Shown piece by piece: positions 8,524 to 17,030 of a stretch of DNA of 64,000 nt (position 1 is the first letter of the stretch; each line of letters starts with the position of its first letter). The DNA comes from Bacillota bacterium. Its GTDB lineage: Bacteria; Bacillota; Clostridia; Oscillospirales; Ruminococcaceae. The DNA is taken from positions 1 through 64,000 of the forward strand of contig JAEWPV010000001.1 in NCBI GenBank assembly GCA_023460535.1, in the 5' to 3' direction. The translations under genes were made by a program, and so were the position numbers. The notes beneath the pieces are model-generated. The model was given only the letters and a program-made list of their open reading frames with translations, searched no databases and was not told where the DNA came from.

Positions 8524-8856
8524 TTATCGCAAAGCTTCTTCAATGCAACGGGCTGTCTCGTATACTGGCAGTTTACTTGCAAGCACCGCGATATCCTGCT
8601 CCAAAGCCCTTTGCAGCGCGTGGGCATCTAGGTTCATGCCTTCGGCAAGAACAATGCAAGCAACATCCGAGAGAGCCGCGACTGCAACAGAGTTGACGTT
8701 GCCCATTACAGTCACCCACGCGTCACCCGGCCGCGCTCTGCCCATTACAAGGCTCAACAGGTCGCAGGTGTAGATATGCACAATCTCATTTTGCATGCAT
8801 TCGTTGCCACAGAGCAGCCGAAAACCGGTCTTTTCCTCAAGCTGTTTTACTGTCAC
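8524..8856 (-). CDS. DRTGG-domain protein (downstream copy)
   Basis: A 110-aa protein matching the DRTGG fold: TVKQLEEKTGFRLLCG at the start, DLLSLVMGRARPGDAWVTV and CIVLAEGMNLDAHALQRALEQDIAVLASKLPVYETA at the end. DRTGG domains are also found beside CBS domains in pyrophosphatases and in Pta/BioD-like proteins, and probably bind a nucleotide or phosphorylated ligand. GTG 8856 follows GGAGG with normal spacing. It lies between the hydrogenase-like and the PHP gene. A diverged paralogue opens the cluster at 11025. Confidence 0.75.
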   Translation of the reverse strand: MTVKQLEEKTGFRLLCGNECMQNEIVHIYTCDLLSLVMGRARPGDAWVTVMGNVNSVAVAALSDVACIVLAEGMNLDAHALQRALEQDIAVLASKLPVYETARCIEEALR

Positions 8857-8924
8857 GCCAATTCCTCCAAAAGGATATTATAGCAGAACTTTGCTTCCTC
8901 TCAGCGGCTTCACATTCCGCCTAA

Positions 8925-10211
8925 CTATTTATTATCGTCACGCTGCGAGAGCTCGTTGGTGAGGGAGCGCATGCGCTCGCGCATCTTGTAAATGCAGAGC
9001 GATTCGGTCGCCTTGCCACGTACGATATCCTCCGCCAGCGCACGGCAGGTAGGTGCGCCGCAAGAGCCACAATCAATGCCGGGCAGCGACTCTGCTATCC
9101 GCTCAAGCTCCTGTAACATTGTCATAGCGTCCGAAACGTTGTCGGCAAGCTCCATAACGGGTGCGTACTCCACCTCGCGCTCCCAAGTAATCTTAGAAAG
9201 GTCCTCCGGTGCGATGTGATTGCATGAAACGGGTAGATATTTACGCAGCCGCTTTAAGCGTGTTCTGGCGACATAGGGGTTTTCCACCGTCAGTACCCCG
9301 CCCACGCAACCGGCGGGGCAGGAGTTTAGCTCAATAAAATCAAGGTCCGTGAACTTCTCGTCCTCCAGTGCCTCCAGTACCTCGATGACATTTTCAATCC
9401 CGTCCGCGGCAAGGTAGTTTTCATTGAGCATCGCAGATGCCTCTCCACCGCTAGACGCCCAGCTTATACCAATGCGTCCAGATGACGACAGCGTGTCCGG
9501 TTTTTCGGCTACCCCCTTCATCAGAGGCAGCAGGCGGGGGTATACCTCTTTAATCGCAACCACGGCGTCTACATTGCTTTTTCTCACATCAAGCGGCATG
9601 CGTACAGCGGTTACCTTTGCCGGGCAGGGCGAGATGAATATAACGGCTATATCCTCCTGAGAAAGCCCCGTTTTTTTTGCCGCCTCCTCTCGAGCCATCT
9701 TCGCCGCAATCTCAATGGGTGCATTGAGGTTAAGCAGATGATCAAGAAGTTGCGGAAAACGCACACGAATTAAGCGAACGATTGTGGGACATGCCGAGCT
9801 GATTACCGGCTTTTTCAGCTTATTCTCCTGCATTAGTCGGCGTGTGGCGTCAGACGCAATCTCTGCGGCGCGTGACACCTCAAAGACATCATCAAATCCC
9901 ATCTGCTTAAGCGCAGTCAGAAGGATGTCGATGTCGTCAAGATTGTTAAATTGACCGTAAAGCGCCGGGGCGGGGAGTGCAATCTTATATCGGGAACTGC
10001 CCAGTACATCCAGGCTATCGTACTGCGGAAGCTTGGCGTGATGTGGGCATACCCGTACACATTCTCCGCAGTCGATACAGCGGTTGGAGATGATATATGC
10101 CTTACCGTCCCGAACACGAATCGCCTCGGTTGGGCATCGCTTGATGCAGTGTGTGCAGCCCTTACAGCGATCGGGGTCGAGGGTAACGGAATGAAAGAAC
10201 TTTTCGGGCAC
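8925..10211 (-). CDS. [FeFe]-hydrogenase-like iron-sulfur protein, probable redox/H2 sensor
   Basis: A 428-aa protein. N-terminal two-cluster ferredoxin domain (CKGCTHCIKRCP and CIDCGECVRVCP, residues 16-55), then a hydrogenase large-subunit C-terminal domain, then an extra Fe-S motif DCGSCGAPTCRALAED near residue 390. H-cluster motifs are altered but the ligand Cys remain: SSACP instead of TSCCP (about 138-142), SPCPAK, and NSCPAGCVGG. Ala at the proton-relay Cys is what sensory rather than catalytic hydrogenases show. GTG 10211 has GGAGGG upstream; TTG 10232 does not. Catalysis is doubtful; sensing is an inference supported by the neighbours. Confidence 0.8.
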   Translation of the reverse strand: MPEKFFHSVTLDPDRCKGCTHCIKRCPTEAIRVRDGKAYIISNRCIDCGECVRVCPHHAKLPQYDSLDVLGSSRYKIALPAPALYGQFNNLDDIDILLTALKQMGFDDVFEVSRAAEIASDATRRLMQENKLKKPVISSACPTIVRLIRVRFPQLLDHLLNLNAPIEIAAKMAREEAAKKTGLSQEDIAVIFISPCPAKVTAVRMPLDVRKSNVDAVVAIKEVYPRLLPLMKGVAEKPDTLSSSGRIGISWASSGGEASAMLNENYLAADGIENVIEVLEALEDEKFTDLDFIELNSCPAGCVGGVLTVENPYVARTRLKRLRKYLPVSCNHIAPEDLSKITWEREVEYAPVMELADNVSDAMTMLQELERIAESLPGIDCGSCGAPTCRALAEDIVRGKATESLCIYKMRERMRSLTNELSQRDDNK

Positions 10212-10255
10212 GATAAATTCCCTCCGAACCAAACGAAAACAGACAGGTCTTTGCG

Positions 10256-10678
10256 TTATGTATACACTACCATCGTTACGGTCGTGCCTACGCCAACGGT
10301 GCTTTCAACCGTCATTTCGTCCGAGTATTTTTTCATGTTGGGCAAACCCATTCCGGCGCCAAAGCCCAGGGTTCGCACGTTGTCGGGAGCGGTAGAGTAG
10401 CCGGCGCGCATGGCAAGTTCAATATCCTCAATGCCGGGGCCGGTATCCTTTAAAACCATATGAATATGATTTTTATGAACTTCCAGATCAATTCCTCCGC
10501 CGTTTGCGTGGATAACCATGTTTATCTCGCCTTCATACATTGCGATAGCCGCCTTGCGAATGGCTTCAGGCGAGACCCCAAGCTGTTTTAACAGCTTTTT
10601 CATATTGCTGGATGCTTCTCCGGCACGGGTGAAGTCATCGCCGGGAACATCATAGCGCATCCGAATAACATCTGGCAT
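10256..10678 (-). CDS. Anti-sigma-factor-type ATPase (SpoIIAB/RsbW-like HATPase)
   Basis: A 140-aa stand-alone GHKL ATPase. Motifs: N-box AMYEGEINMVIHANGG (about residues 49-64), G1 box DTGPGI and G2 box GFGAGMGLPNMKK. No dimerisation domain or sensor is attached, so it looks like a Ser/Thr anti-sigma-type kinase or a nucleotide-binding switch. Its ATG overlaps the stop of the upstream DRTGG gene (ATGA), and it is followed closely by the hydrogenase-like gene. It would be the natural output of the Fe-S sensor. Partner sigma factor is not visible in the cluster. Confidence 0.8.
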   Translation of the reverse strand: MPDVIRMRYDVPGDDFTRAGEASSNMKKLLKQLGVSPEAIRKAAIAMYEGEINMVIHANGGGIDLEVHKNHIHMVLKDTGPGIEDIELAMRAGYSTAPDNVRTLGFGAGMGLPNMKKYSDEMTVESTVGVGTTVTMVVYT

Positions 10679-11025
10679 CAGTCACTTCCTCCGCTCAGAC
10701 CATGATGATACAAAACACCGCAGGCGGTGAACATGCGGTGGCTGGTTGTAAGCAGAACGATATGGCGTTCTTTTGCAAGCTGGGTCATATCTTCATCCGG
10801 TTCTTTGCCGCGAACAAAAACCACACACACCATGTCCATCATATCGGCGGTACGAATAACCTGAGGATTTACAAGCCCGGTTAACAGCACAGACTGATCC
10901 TTTACGTAGGCGAGCACATCGCTCATCATATCCGAGCCACATGCGTTGTGAACTTCGCGCTGTACATGTTCTTCTCCGCAGATTACTGTTGCATCAAGCA
11001 AACGAATAATATCGGCAACCGTCAT
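10678..11025 (-). CDS. DRTGG-domain protein (upstream copy)
   Basis: A 115-aa protein, first gene of the cluster. TVADIIRLLDATVICGEE starts it, followed by DMMSDVLAYVKDQSVLLTGL and CVVFVRGKEPDEDMTQLAKERHIVLLTTSHRMFTACG, the DRTGG-fold pattern seen also in the 8524-8856 gene; the two copies are clearly diverged. ATG 11025 lies 9 bases after CGGAG; in-frame ATGs at 11034 and 11031 are too close to it. Stop overlaps the next start by one base, so expression is coupled with the HATPase. Confidence 0.72.
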   Translation of the reverse strand: MTVADIIRLLDATVICGEEHVQREVHNACGSDMMSDVLAYVKDQSVLLTGLVNPQVIRTADMMDMVCVVFVRGKEPDEDMTQLAKERHIVLLTTSHRMFTACGVLYHHGLSGGSD

Positions 11026-11170
11026 TCTCATCATCTCCGTTTCTTTGGTTCATAAATACTAAAAAGATAAGCTGGTACATAGTTAATATTATTCTTATTA
11101 TACCATTGATGCATCATGCTTTCAATACAACGCTGTTAAACAATTGTCAAAAGGGCAATATAGTTCGAGA

Positions 11171-11200
11171 GGGAGAGCATCCCAAATCGGATGCTCTCCC
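11171..11200 (-). terminator. Hairpin downstream of the Gly/Cys-rich peptide gene
   Basis: GGGAGAGCATCC (11171-11182) and GGATGCTCTCCC (11189-11200) form a perfect 12-bp stem with a six-base loop. It lies between the small gene at 11249 and the DRTGG cluster. There is no T tract, so it may act as a transcript-end stabiliser or weak terminator. Confidence 0.55.
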
Positions 11201-11248
11201 CCCCGAGCGCAGTGGATTATGCCGGATGTACGAAACGATACGGACTAA

Positions 11249-11392
11249 TTAGCAGCCGCAGCCACCGCAGTTAGGTCCGCAGCCACAGTTGTTTCCGCAA
11301 CCGCCAAAGCCATCGCCGCAGCAGCAGAAGATGATGACGAGAAGAATGATAATCCAGCTGCAATTATTTCCACCAAAACCACAACCACCCAT
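11249..11392 (-). CDS. Gly/Cys-rich single-span membrane peptide, 47 aa, unknown
   Basis: Short gene with a strong RBS (AAGGAGGC, 11401-11408 on the minus strand) 9 bases before ATG 11392 and a stop at 11249. The peptide has three parts: a Gly/Asn/Cys head of about 12 residues, a hydrophobic helix WIIILLVIIF, then CCCG and a Gly/Cys/Asn tail with repeated GGCG/NCGCG units. Twelve of 47 residues are Cys. The layout is like small spore-coat or YjcZ-type membrane peptides, but I know no exact family. It is monocistronic, between a palindromic upstream site and a hairpin. Confidence 0.75.
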   Translation of the reverse strand: MGGCGFGGNNCSWIIILLVIIFCCCGDGFGGCGNNCGCGPNCGGCGC

Positions 11393-11422
11393 AGTGAAAT
11401 GCCTCCTTAAATTTACTTTCAC

Positions 11423-11435
11423 CACATATTATGTG
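11423..11435 (-). promoter_or_regulatory. Palindrome and possible sporulation-type -10 upstream of the small peptide gene
   Basis: CACATATTATGTG is a perfect 13-bp palindrome 31 bases upstream of the peptide start codon. On the minus strand it contains CATAATA (11433-11427), which fits the -10 of forespore sigma-G promoters (CATNNTA), but no clear -35 was found. It could equally be an operator. Confidence 0.3.
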
Positions 11436-11590
11436 ATGGTGGTAATTGTGGTTACACAAAAATATAAATTGCGAAGTAATTGTTTTTTTACCTATGCAAA
11501 ACATAAACATAAAATCAGTAAAAACAAAAGGAATAAAGAGAAAACAAGGGCATAATGAAGATATTATCACCTAATCACTGATTTATTTCA

Positions 11591-11670
11591 ACAGATTGAC
11601 TTTTATTGACTTTGACTTTAATTGACCTTAATGGCTATAATGTATCCATTAAAGGTCAGCGAAGGTCAAA
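11591..11670 (+). promoter_or_regulatory. ctsR operon promoter with three pairs of CtsR heptads
   Basis: TTGACT (11612-11617), 18 bases, TATAAT (11636-11641) form the promoter. CtsR half-sites (GGTCAAA-like, period 10) occur as three tandem pairs: ATTGACT 11595 and 11605, TTTGACT 11611 and ATTGACC 11621 on the minus strand, and GGTCAGC 11654 and GGTCAAA 11664 on the plus strand. They cover both the -35 and the transcription start, as expected for an autoregulated heat-shock operon. Confidence 0.88.
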
Positions 11671-11685
11671 TTGGGAGGTGCGCAG

Positions 11686-12135
11686 TTGAATTTATCCGAT
11701 CTTATTACCCAATCTATTCTTCAGATGCTGGATCAGTACGGCGGCACAGCCGAGATTCAGCGCAACGAGCTTGCCGGGCAGATTGGATGCGTACCCAGTC
11801 AGGTCAGCTATGTAATAACCTCCCGTTTTACCCCGGAAAAGGGGTATATGGTGGAGAGCAGACGCGGCGGTGGGGGGTACATTCGTATTACCCGTGTGGC
11901 ACTCAATCCGCGCGAGATGGTAATACATCTCATAAACGCGGTAGGAGATCAGTTGGATGACGGCTCGTGTCGGGTCATACTTAAAAATTTGGTTTCGGAC
12001 GGCGTGTTGGCTGACGAAACAGCACAGATGTTTTACAGTGCCATGAGTTCTTCCGCGCTGCGCGATGTACCGCAACAACTTCGTGACAGGGTAAGGGCAT
12101 CCATATTTAAAAATCTGCTGCTAAATATAGTTTAG
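11686..12135 (+). CDS. ctsR: CtsR, heat-shock/class III stress gene repressor
   Basis: A 149-aa repressor that binds tandem heptads and is inactivated by heat and by McsB. NLSDLITQSILQML starts the winged-helix domain; the glycine-rich wing RGGGGYIRI (about residues 63-71) is the thermosensor of the family; a C-terminal four-helix part follows. TTG 11686 was chosen because GGGAGG is 7 bases upstream. First gene of ctsR-mcsA-mcsB-clpC, and its own operators overlap the promoter. Confidence 0.95.
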   Translation: MNLSDLITQSILQMLDQYGGTAEIQRNELAGQIGCVPSQVSYVITSRFTPEKGYMVESRRGGGGYIRITRVALNPREMVIHLINAVGDQLDDGSCRVILKNLVSDGVLADETAQMFYSAMSSSALRDVPQQLRDRVRASIFKNLLLNIV

Positions 12136-12175
12136 CACAAGACATGAAACATAAGATAAGGTGTGGTGAAATAAC

Positions 12176-12691
12176 GTGCTTTGTGAACACTGCAAGCAAA
12201 ACCAAGCTACAACGCACATCCGTCAGGTAATTAACGGCAAGTCGAAAGAATATCTGTTGTGCGGTGAGTGCGCATCCAAACTAGGGGTAACGGGAATGAT
12301 TAACCCCTTTGCCATGAGCATCGGTGATATGCTCGGCTCGATGTTCGGGCAGATGGATTCAACCCAGGGAGAACTGCCTGATGAACGGCGCTGCAAGGGT
12401 TGCGGCGCAACATTTTCCGATATTCGAAGCTCCGGAATGGCAGGCTGTGCGGAGTGTTATACAACTTTTTTTGGAGAGTTCGTACCGTCGCTTCAGCGTA
12501 TACACGGGCAAACCGAGCACACCGGCAAGGTTCCGGCTTCGGCAGGACCCAAATACCGGATGATGCGCGAGATTAAGACGCTGCAAAACGAGCTGAAAAC
12601 CGCTGTGGAAGGACAGGATTTTGAACGTGCCTCGGTGCTTCGCGACCGCATACGCGAGCTGCAGGCGAAGGAGGGTACTGGCGATGAATAA
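12176..12691 (+). CDS. mcsA: McsA, zinc-finger activator of the arginine kinase McsB
   Basis: A 171-aa protein with four CxxC pairs: CEHC (3-6), CGEC, CKGC and CAEC, which form two treble-clef-like zinc sites, and a C-terminal UVR domain (VEGQDFERASVLRDRIREL). McsA stimulates McsB and links it to ClpC. GTG 12176 is the start; AAGGTG stands upstream. The stop overlaps the mcsB start by 8 bases, so translation is coupled. Confidence 0.92.
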   Translation: MLCEHCKQNQATTHIRQVINGKSKEYLLCGECASKLGVTGMINPFAMSIGDMLGSMFGQMDSTQGELPDERRCKGCGATFSDIRSSGMAGCAECYTTFFGEFVPSLQRIHGQTEHTGKVPASAGPKYRMMREIKTLQNELKTAVEGQDFERASVLRDRIRELQAKEGTGDE

Positions 12692-13715
12692 ATGGTATCT
12701 TCAAACAAATAGTCAGGACGACGTGGCGGTAAGCACCCGCGTTCGTCTTGCGCGCAACCTGCGTGCCTACCCGTTTGAAGGGCGCATGACCAGCGAGCAA
12801 AAGAAGAAGATGCTTTTGGATGTAAAAACAATCCTTGAAAATGCCAACTTAAAAAACCAGAACGAACTTCGCTTTATCGAGCTAGACAAGCTAACACGAG
12901 AGCAGACGATTTCGCTTGTGGAACGGCATCTTATCAGCCCCGCATTTGCCCAGAGCACCAAGGATGAAGGGCTAGTGCTATCCGATGATGAGAGCATCGC
13001 CGTGATGCTTAACGAGGAGGATCATATTCGCATTCAGGCACTCGGCACAGGCCTTTCACTGAAAGAAACGCTGGAGGCTGCAAATCAGCTTGACGATGTA
13101 TTTGACGCGTCGCTTTTGTATGCGTTTGACCAAAAGCTTGGCTACTTAACCCATTGCCCTACCAATCTGGGTACAGGACTGCGTGCTTCGGTGATGCTGC
13201 ATCTTCCGGCTTTGGAGGCAAACGGGGTAATCGGACGCATCTCGCAGATGGTATCAAAGTTGGGGCTGACCATACGTGGCACCTACGGCGAGGGGACACG
13301 TGTCAACGGTTCGTTCTATCAGCTGTCTAACCAGGTTACACTCGGAATATCGGAAGAAGGCGCGATTGAAAACCTAGGTGCTATTGCTTCGCAGATTATT
13401 GCGCAGGAGCGTGCCGCCCGAAACAGTGAATCGGGAGATTATCTGGAAGATAAGGTATGGCGTGCATACGGTGTGCTCAGTTCGGCAAGACTGCTAAGCG
13501 GAGAAGAGTTTGTGGAGCTGATATCCATGGTTCGCATGGGTGTTTCACAGGGAATCATCAAAGGGCTTGATCTCGCGCAGATTAACGCACTGATAAACGA
13601 GACCGGAGCGGCAACCCTTATGGCAAACGCTGGGCGCTTGCTTAGTGACACCGAACGGGACAAAATGCGCGCACTTCTCGTGCGCGAACGTTTATATAAT
13701 AACAATACACAATAA
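12684..13715 (+). CDS. mcsB: McsB, protein-arginine kinase
   Basis: Phosphorylates arginines of CtsR and of misfolded proteins, marking them for ClpCP. The 343-aa product has the phosphagen-kinase catalytic core: STRVRLARNLRAYPF (residues 18-32), LIERHL-type substrate loop, and the Cys motif HCPTNLGTGLRASV. ATG 12684 lies 9 bases after GGAGGG; the frame extends upstream to 12621 inside mcsA and that part is not real. Length is close to the usual 350-360 aa. Confidence 0.94.
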   Translation: MNKWYLQTNSQDDVAVSTRVRLARNLRAYPFEGRMTSEQKKKMLLDVKTILENANLKNQNELRFIELDKLTREQTISLVERHLISPAFAQSTKDEGLVLSDDESIAVMLNEEDHIRIQALGTGLSLKETLEAANQLDDVFDASLLYAFDQKLGYLTHCPTNLGTGLRASVMLHLPALEANGVIGRISQMVSKLGLTIRGTYGEGTRVNGSFYQLSNQVTLGISEEGAIENLGAIASQIIAQERAARNSESGDYLEDKVWRAYGVLSSARLLSGEEFVELISMVRMGVSQGIIKGLDLAQINALINETGAATLMANAGRLLSDTERDKMRALLVRERLYNNNTQ

Positions 13716-13804
13716 TTATAACAGACTCCTTGCGGGCAGAGCGCATCCGCTACAGGGGTTCGATAAGGCTATTAAACGCGTAGCCGGAAAGGCAAGGGAC
13801 TGCA

Positions 13805-16285
13805 ATGTATAAATTTTCAGGTTTTACAGCAAAAGCGAACGAGGCGCTAAACCTCGCGATTGGCTCGGCAGAGTCGCTGGGGCATACCTATATCGGCACG
13901 GAACATATTTTAATGGGGCTTCTGCGCGAAGGCAGCGGGGTAGCATCCATCGTGTTGTCGCAAAACGGCGTAACCTACGATGAAATTGAACGAAAGCTGA
14001 TTGAAACAGTGGGGTCGGGCAGTAAAACCCGTCTTGCCCCGGCAGATTTTACGCCGCGATGCAAACGTATTTTAGAGCTTTCAATCGCAGAAGCAAAAAT
14101 GCTCGGTCACGGTTATGTGGGTACCGAACATATCCTAATGGCAATGCTTCACGAAGAGGACAGCTATGCCGTGCGCTTTTTAAATGAGCTTTCGGTTGAC
14201 CCGAAGGACTTGTATGACCAATGCGCAAAATCACTCGGTGTAAACGAGGGCGGCACATCGTTATCATCCGGCGGTTCGCCCAAAGAAACCAAACGCTCGG
14301 GCGCAAATAAAACACCGACACTGGATCAGTTTTCTACTGACCTCACCCAGCGCGCACGCGACAACGCACTTGACCCTGTGATTGGACGCGAAACCGAGAT
14401 AGAGCGCGTCATTCAAATCCTCTCCCGCAGAACAAAAAATAACCCCTGCTTAATTGGTGAGCCGGGCGTTGGCAAAACCGCGATCGCTGAAGGGCTTGCA
14501 CAGCAGATTGTGCTCGGCGAAATTCCCGAAACACTCAAAAACAAGCGTGTGGTGTCGGTAGACATCGGCGGCATGATAGCAGGCACCAAGTATCGCGGAG
14601 ATTTTGAGGAACGCATCAAAAAGGCATTGGAGGAGGTGCGCAACTCCGGCAATGTTATTTTGTTCATTGATGAGATGCACACCATTGTAGGCGCGGGTGC
14701 GGCGGAAGGCGCGGTGGACGCCGCGAATATATTAAAGCCACTGCTTGCCCGCGGCGAGATTCAGGTTGTAGGCGCCACCACGCTCGATGAATACCGCAAA
14801 CACATAGAAACCGACGCGGCGCTGGAACGTCGCTTCCAGCCGGTTACGGTTAACGAACCGAGCGAGGATGAGGCGCTTCAAATCCTATTTGGATTACGGG
14901 ATAAATATGAGGCACATCACAAGGTGAAAATTACCGACGATGCGCTCAAGGCGTCGGTTACGCTCTCCTCACGCTATATTCAAGACCGGTTTCTGCCTGA
15001 CAAAGCGATTGACCTTGTAGACGAAGCGGCCTCCCGCGTGCGTCTTAAGCAGTATACCACCCCGCCGGACCTCAAGGAGCTGGAGGAAAAGCTTCGTACC
15101 CTGAACGAGGAGAAAGAAGCGGCGGTCAACGCACAGGACTTTGAGCTGGCAGCGAAGTTCCGCGATAACGAAAAGGAAATCAGAGCGCTTCTGGAGCGCC
15201 AGAAGAATGAGTGGAAGGACGAAAAAGGACGCCACGCCGGCGTTGTAACCGAGCACACCATCGCCGAGATCGTTGCCGGATGGACGGGTATTAACGTCAG
15301 CCGTCTGACCGAGGAGGAAAGCGAACGGCTCATCAACATGGAAAACCTCCTGCATCAGCGCGTTATCGGTCAAAACGAGGCGGTTTCGGCGGTCGCCCGT
15401 GCAATCAGACGTGGCAGGGTAGGGCTAAAGGACCCCAAGCGTCCCGTCGGCTCGTTTATCTTTTTAGGCCCCACAGGAGTGGGTAAAACCGAGCTGTGCA
15501 AGGCGCTTGCCGAGGCATTGTTTGGAGACGATGACGCAATGATCCGCCTTGACATGTCAGAGTATATGGAGAAGTTTACGGTGTCGCGGATGGTTGGTTC
15601 TCCTCCCGGCTATGTCGGGTTTGAGGAGGGTGGTCAGCTTACCGAGAAGATTCGCCGCAAGCCCTATTCGGTGGTGCTGTTTGACGAGATTGAAAAGGCT
15701 CACCCCGATGTGTTTAATATTCTTCTGCAGATTCTGGAGGACGGTATATTGACCGACAGCAAGGGTAGGCGAGTGGACTTTAAAAACACCGTTGTGATTA
15801 TGACCAGCAACATCGGTGCGCGGCTTATTACCGAAAAGACCAAGAGCCTCGGTTTTTCTACGCAGGAAACACCCAATCAAGATGAGGCGCGCATCCGCGA
15901 TAATGTGTTGGGAGAGCTGAAAAAGGCGTTCCGCCCAGAGTTCTTAAACCGCGTGGATGACATCATTGTGTTCCACAAGCTCACAGCCAGCGAGATTAAG
16001 GACATTGCGTCCAATATGCTGGCAACGCTAGCACAACGCGTGGGCAAACTAGGCATAACCGTTACGTTTGATGAAAGTGCCGTTGCAAAGATAGCCTCGG
16101 TCGGCTATGACGATGTATACGGTGCCCGTCCGCTACGCAGGTCAATTACCACACAGATTGAAGATCGTTTGTCTGAACAGGTGCTGGAAGGCAAGGTCAA
16201 GGAAGGCGACCGTGTTATTTGCAAGGCGACGGAGGAAGGCTTTCAGTTTGAAAAACAAGCCGAGCAGGTAGCGGCTGGCAACTAG
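13805..16285 (+). CDS. clpC: ClpC, AAA+ unfoldase of the Clp protease
   Basis: An 826-aa class I Clp ATPase. Two Clp_N repeats (residues 1-145), first AAA module with GEPGVGKT (about 218-225) and [10 protein letters not shown], the UVR/M-domain ([20 protein letters not shown], about 440-460) that docks adaptors such as McsB, second AAA module with GPTGVGKTE (about 555) and [11 protein letters not shown], and a C-terminal D2-small domain. It unfolds arginine-phosphorylated substrates for ClpP. Last gene of the CtsR operon, 90 bases after mcsB, followed by a strong terminator. Confidence 0.96.
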   Translation: MYKFSGFTAKANEALNLAIGSAESLGHTYIGTEHILMGLLREGSGVASIVLSQNGVTYDEIERKLIETVGSGSKTRLAPADFTPRCKRILELSIAEAKMLGHGYVGTEHILMAMLHEEDSYAVRFLNELSVDPKDLYDQCAKSLGVNEGGTSLSSGGSPKETKRSGANKTPTLDQFSTDLTQRARDNALDPVIGRETEIERVIQILSRRTKNNPCLIGEPGVGKTAIAEGLAQQIVLGEIPETLKNKRVVSVDIGGMIAGTKYRGDFEERIKKALEEVRNSGNVILFIDEMHTIVGAGAAEGAVDAANILKPLLARGEIQVVGATTLDEYRKHIETDAALERRFQPVTVNEPSEDEALQILFGLRDKYEAHHKVKITDDALKASVTLSSRYIQDRFLPDKAIDLVDEAASRVRLKQYTTPPDLKELEEKLRTLNEEKEAAVNAQDFELAAKFRDNEKEIRALLERQKNEWKDEKGRHAGVVTEHTIAEIVAGWTGINVSRLTEEESERLINMENLLHQRVIGQNEAVSAVARAIRRGRVGLKDPKRPVGSFIFLGPTGVGKTELCKALAEALFGDDDAMIRLDMSEYMEKFTVSRMVGSPPGYVGFEEGGQLTEKIRRKPYSVVLFDEIEKAHPDVFNILLQILEDGILTDSKGRRVDFKNTVVIMTSNIGARLITEKTKSLGFSTQETPNQDEARIRDNVLGELKKAFRPEFLNRVDDIIVFHKLTASEIKDIASNMLATLAQRVGKLGITVTFDESAVAKIASVGYDDVYGARPLRRSITTQIEDRLSEQVLEGKVKEGDRVICKATEEGFQFEKQAEQVAAGN

Positions 16286-16299
16286 TCGGATACAACCTA

Positions 16300-16332
16300 A
16301 AACGCCCCCGTTTCAATCGAAACGGGGGCGTT
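16300..16332. terminator. Bidirectional terminator after clpC
   Basis: AAACGCCCCCGTTT (16300-16313) pairs with AAACGGGGGCGTT (16320-16332), loop CAATCG. It serves clpC and the convergent acetyltransferase gene. Confidence 0.88.
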
Positions 16333-16343
16333 ACAGCGTCCTG

Positions 16344-16901
16344 TTAGTGTCTAGTTGCGTACCATTCCTCATACAAAATGGCGTAGCGCAGCTCATCATG
16401 CCATTCATCGTTTTTGTAACGCGCCTTGCGAAAAACGCCTTCCTTTGTCATGCCGGCCTTTTGCATGACGTGTTCGGACGCCTTGTTCCCGGCGTTGCAT
16501 GAGGCGCTGATACGGTGCAATCCCATTGTGCCGAAACAGCCATCAACCAGAGCACACGCCATCTCGCTTGCATAACCCTTGCCCCAGTGTACAGGAAGCA
16601 AAAAATACCCAATCTCACCGCACAGTTTGGTATGCCAGAATTCCATCACAATGTCGGCAAAGCCAACAAACGCTCCGCTTTGCTTTTCATAGACCGAATA
16701 CATATACGTCGGTCGGCTTTCGGTCGGCAGTTTGCCCTGCACAACTAGCTCGTCAAACTGGTTTCTTAGCTGTTCTTCATCGTCCGTCTTGTCGTGATAA
16801 GCATACCGCATTACATTCTCGTCTGAAAAAACCAATCGGTATAATGGATAATCCTGTTCGGACAGCTGCCGATAGATAAGGCTTGCGCTTGTCAATTCCA
16901 T
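16344..16901 (-). CDS. GNAT N-acetyltransferase (RimJ/RimL type)
   Basis: A 185-aa acetyltransferase. Acetyl-CoA binding is seen in GEIGYFLLPVHWGKGYASEMACALV (motif A, with the QGKG-like GKGYA) and the later HRISASCNAGNKASEHVMQKAGMTKEG block, typical of RimJ/RimL-like enzymes that act on N-terminal or small-molecule amines. Substrate unknown. It is a single gene facing clpC across a shared terminator. Confidence 0.82.
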   Translation of the reverse strand: MELTSASLIYRQLSEQDYPLYRLVFSDENVMRYAYHDKTDDEEQLRNQFDELVVQGKLPTESRPTYMYSVYEKQSGAFVGFADIVMEFWHTKLCGEIGYFLLPVHWGKGYASEMACALVDGCFGTMGLHRISASCNAGNKASEHVMQKAGMTKEGVFRKARYKNDEWHDELRYAILYEEWYATRH

Positions 16902-17030
16902 AAATCCTCCCGGGTGTCTCTATAAACGATTGCAATACAAACGTTAACAAAAATGATACATTACTTTTGAAATAATCACACAACTACACGCTACCATATA
17001 GTTAGGAGGGATATCCCCGCATAGCGGTGG

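Noticed and set aside
11289..11555. Plus-strand frame rich in Pro/Lys over the small peptide region
   Set aside because: It is the antisense reading of the Gly/Cys-rich gene plus AT-rich spacer, with no RBS.
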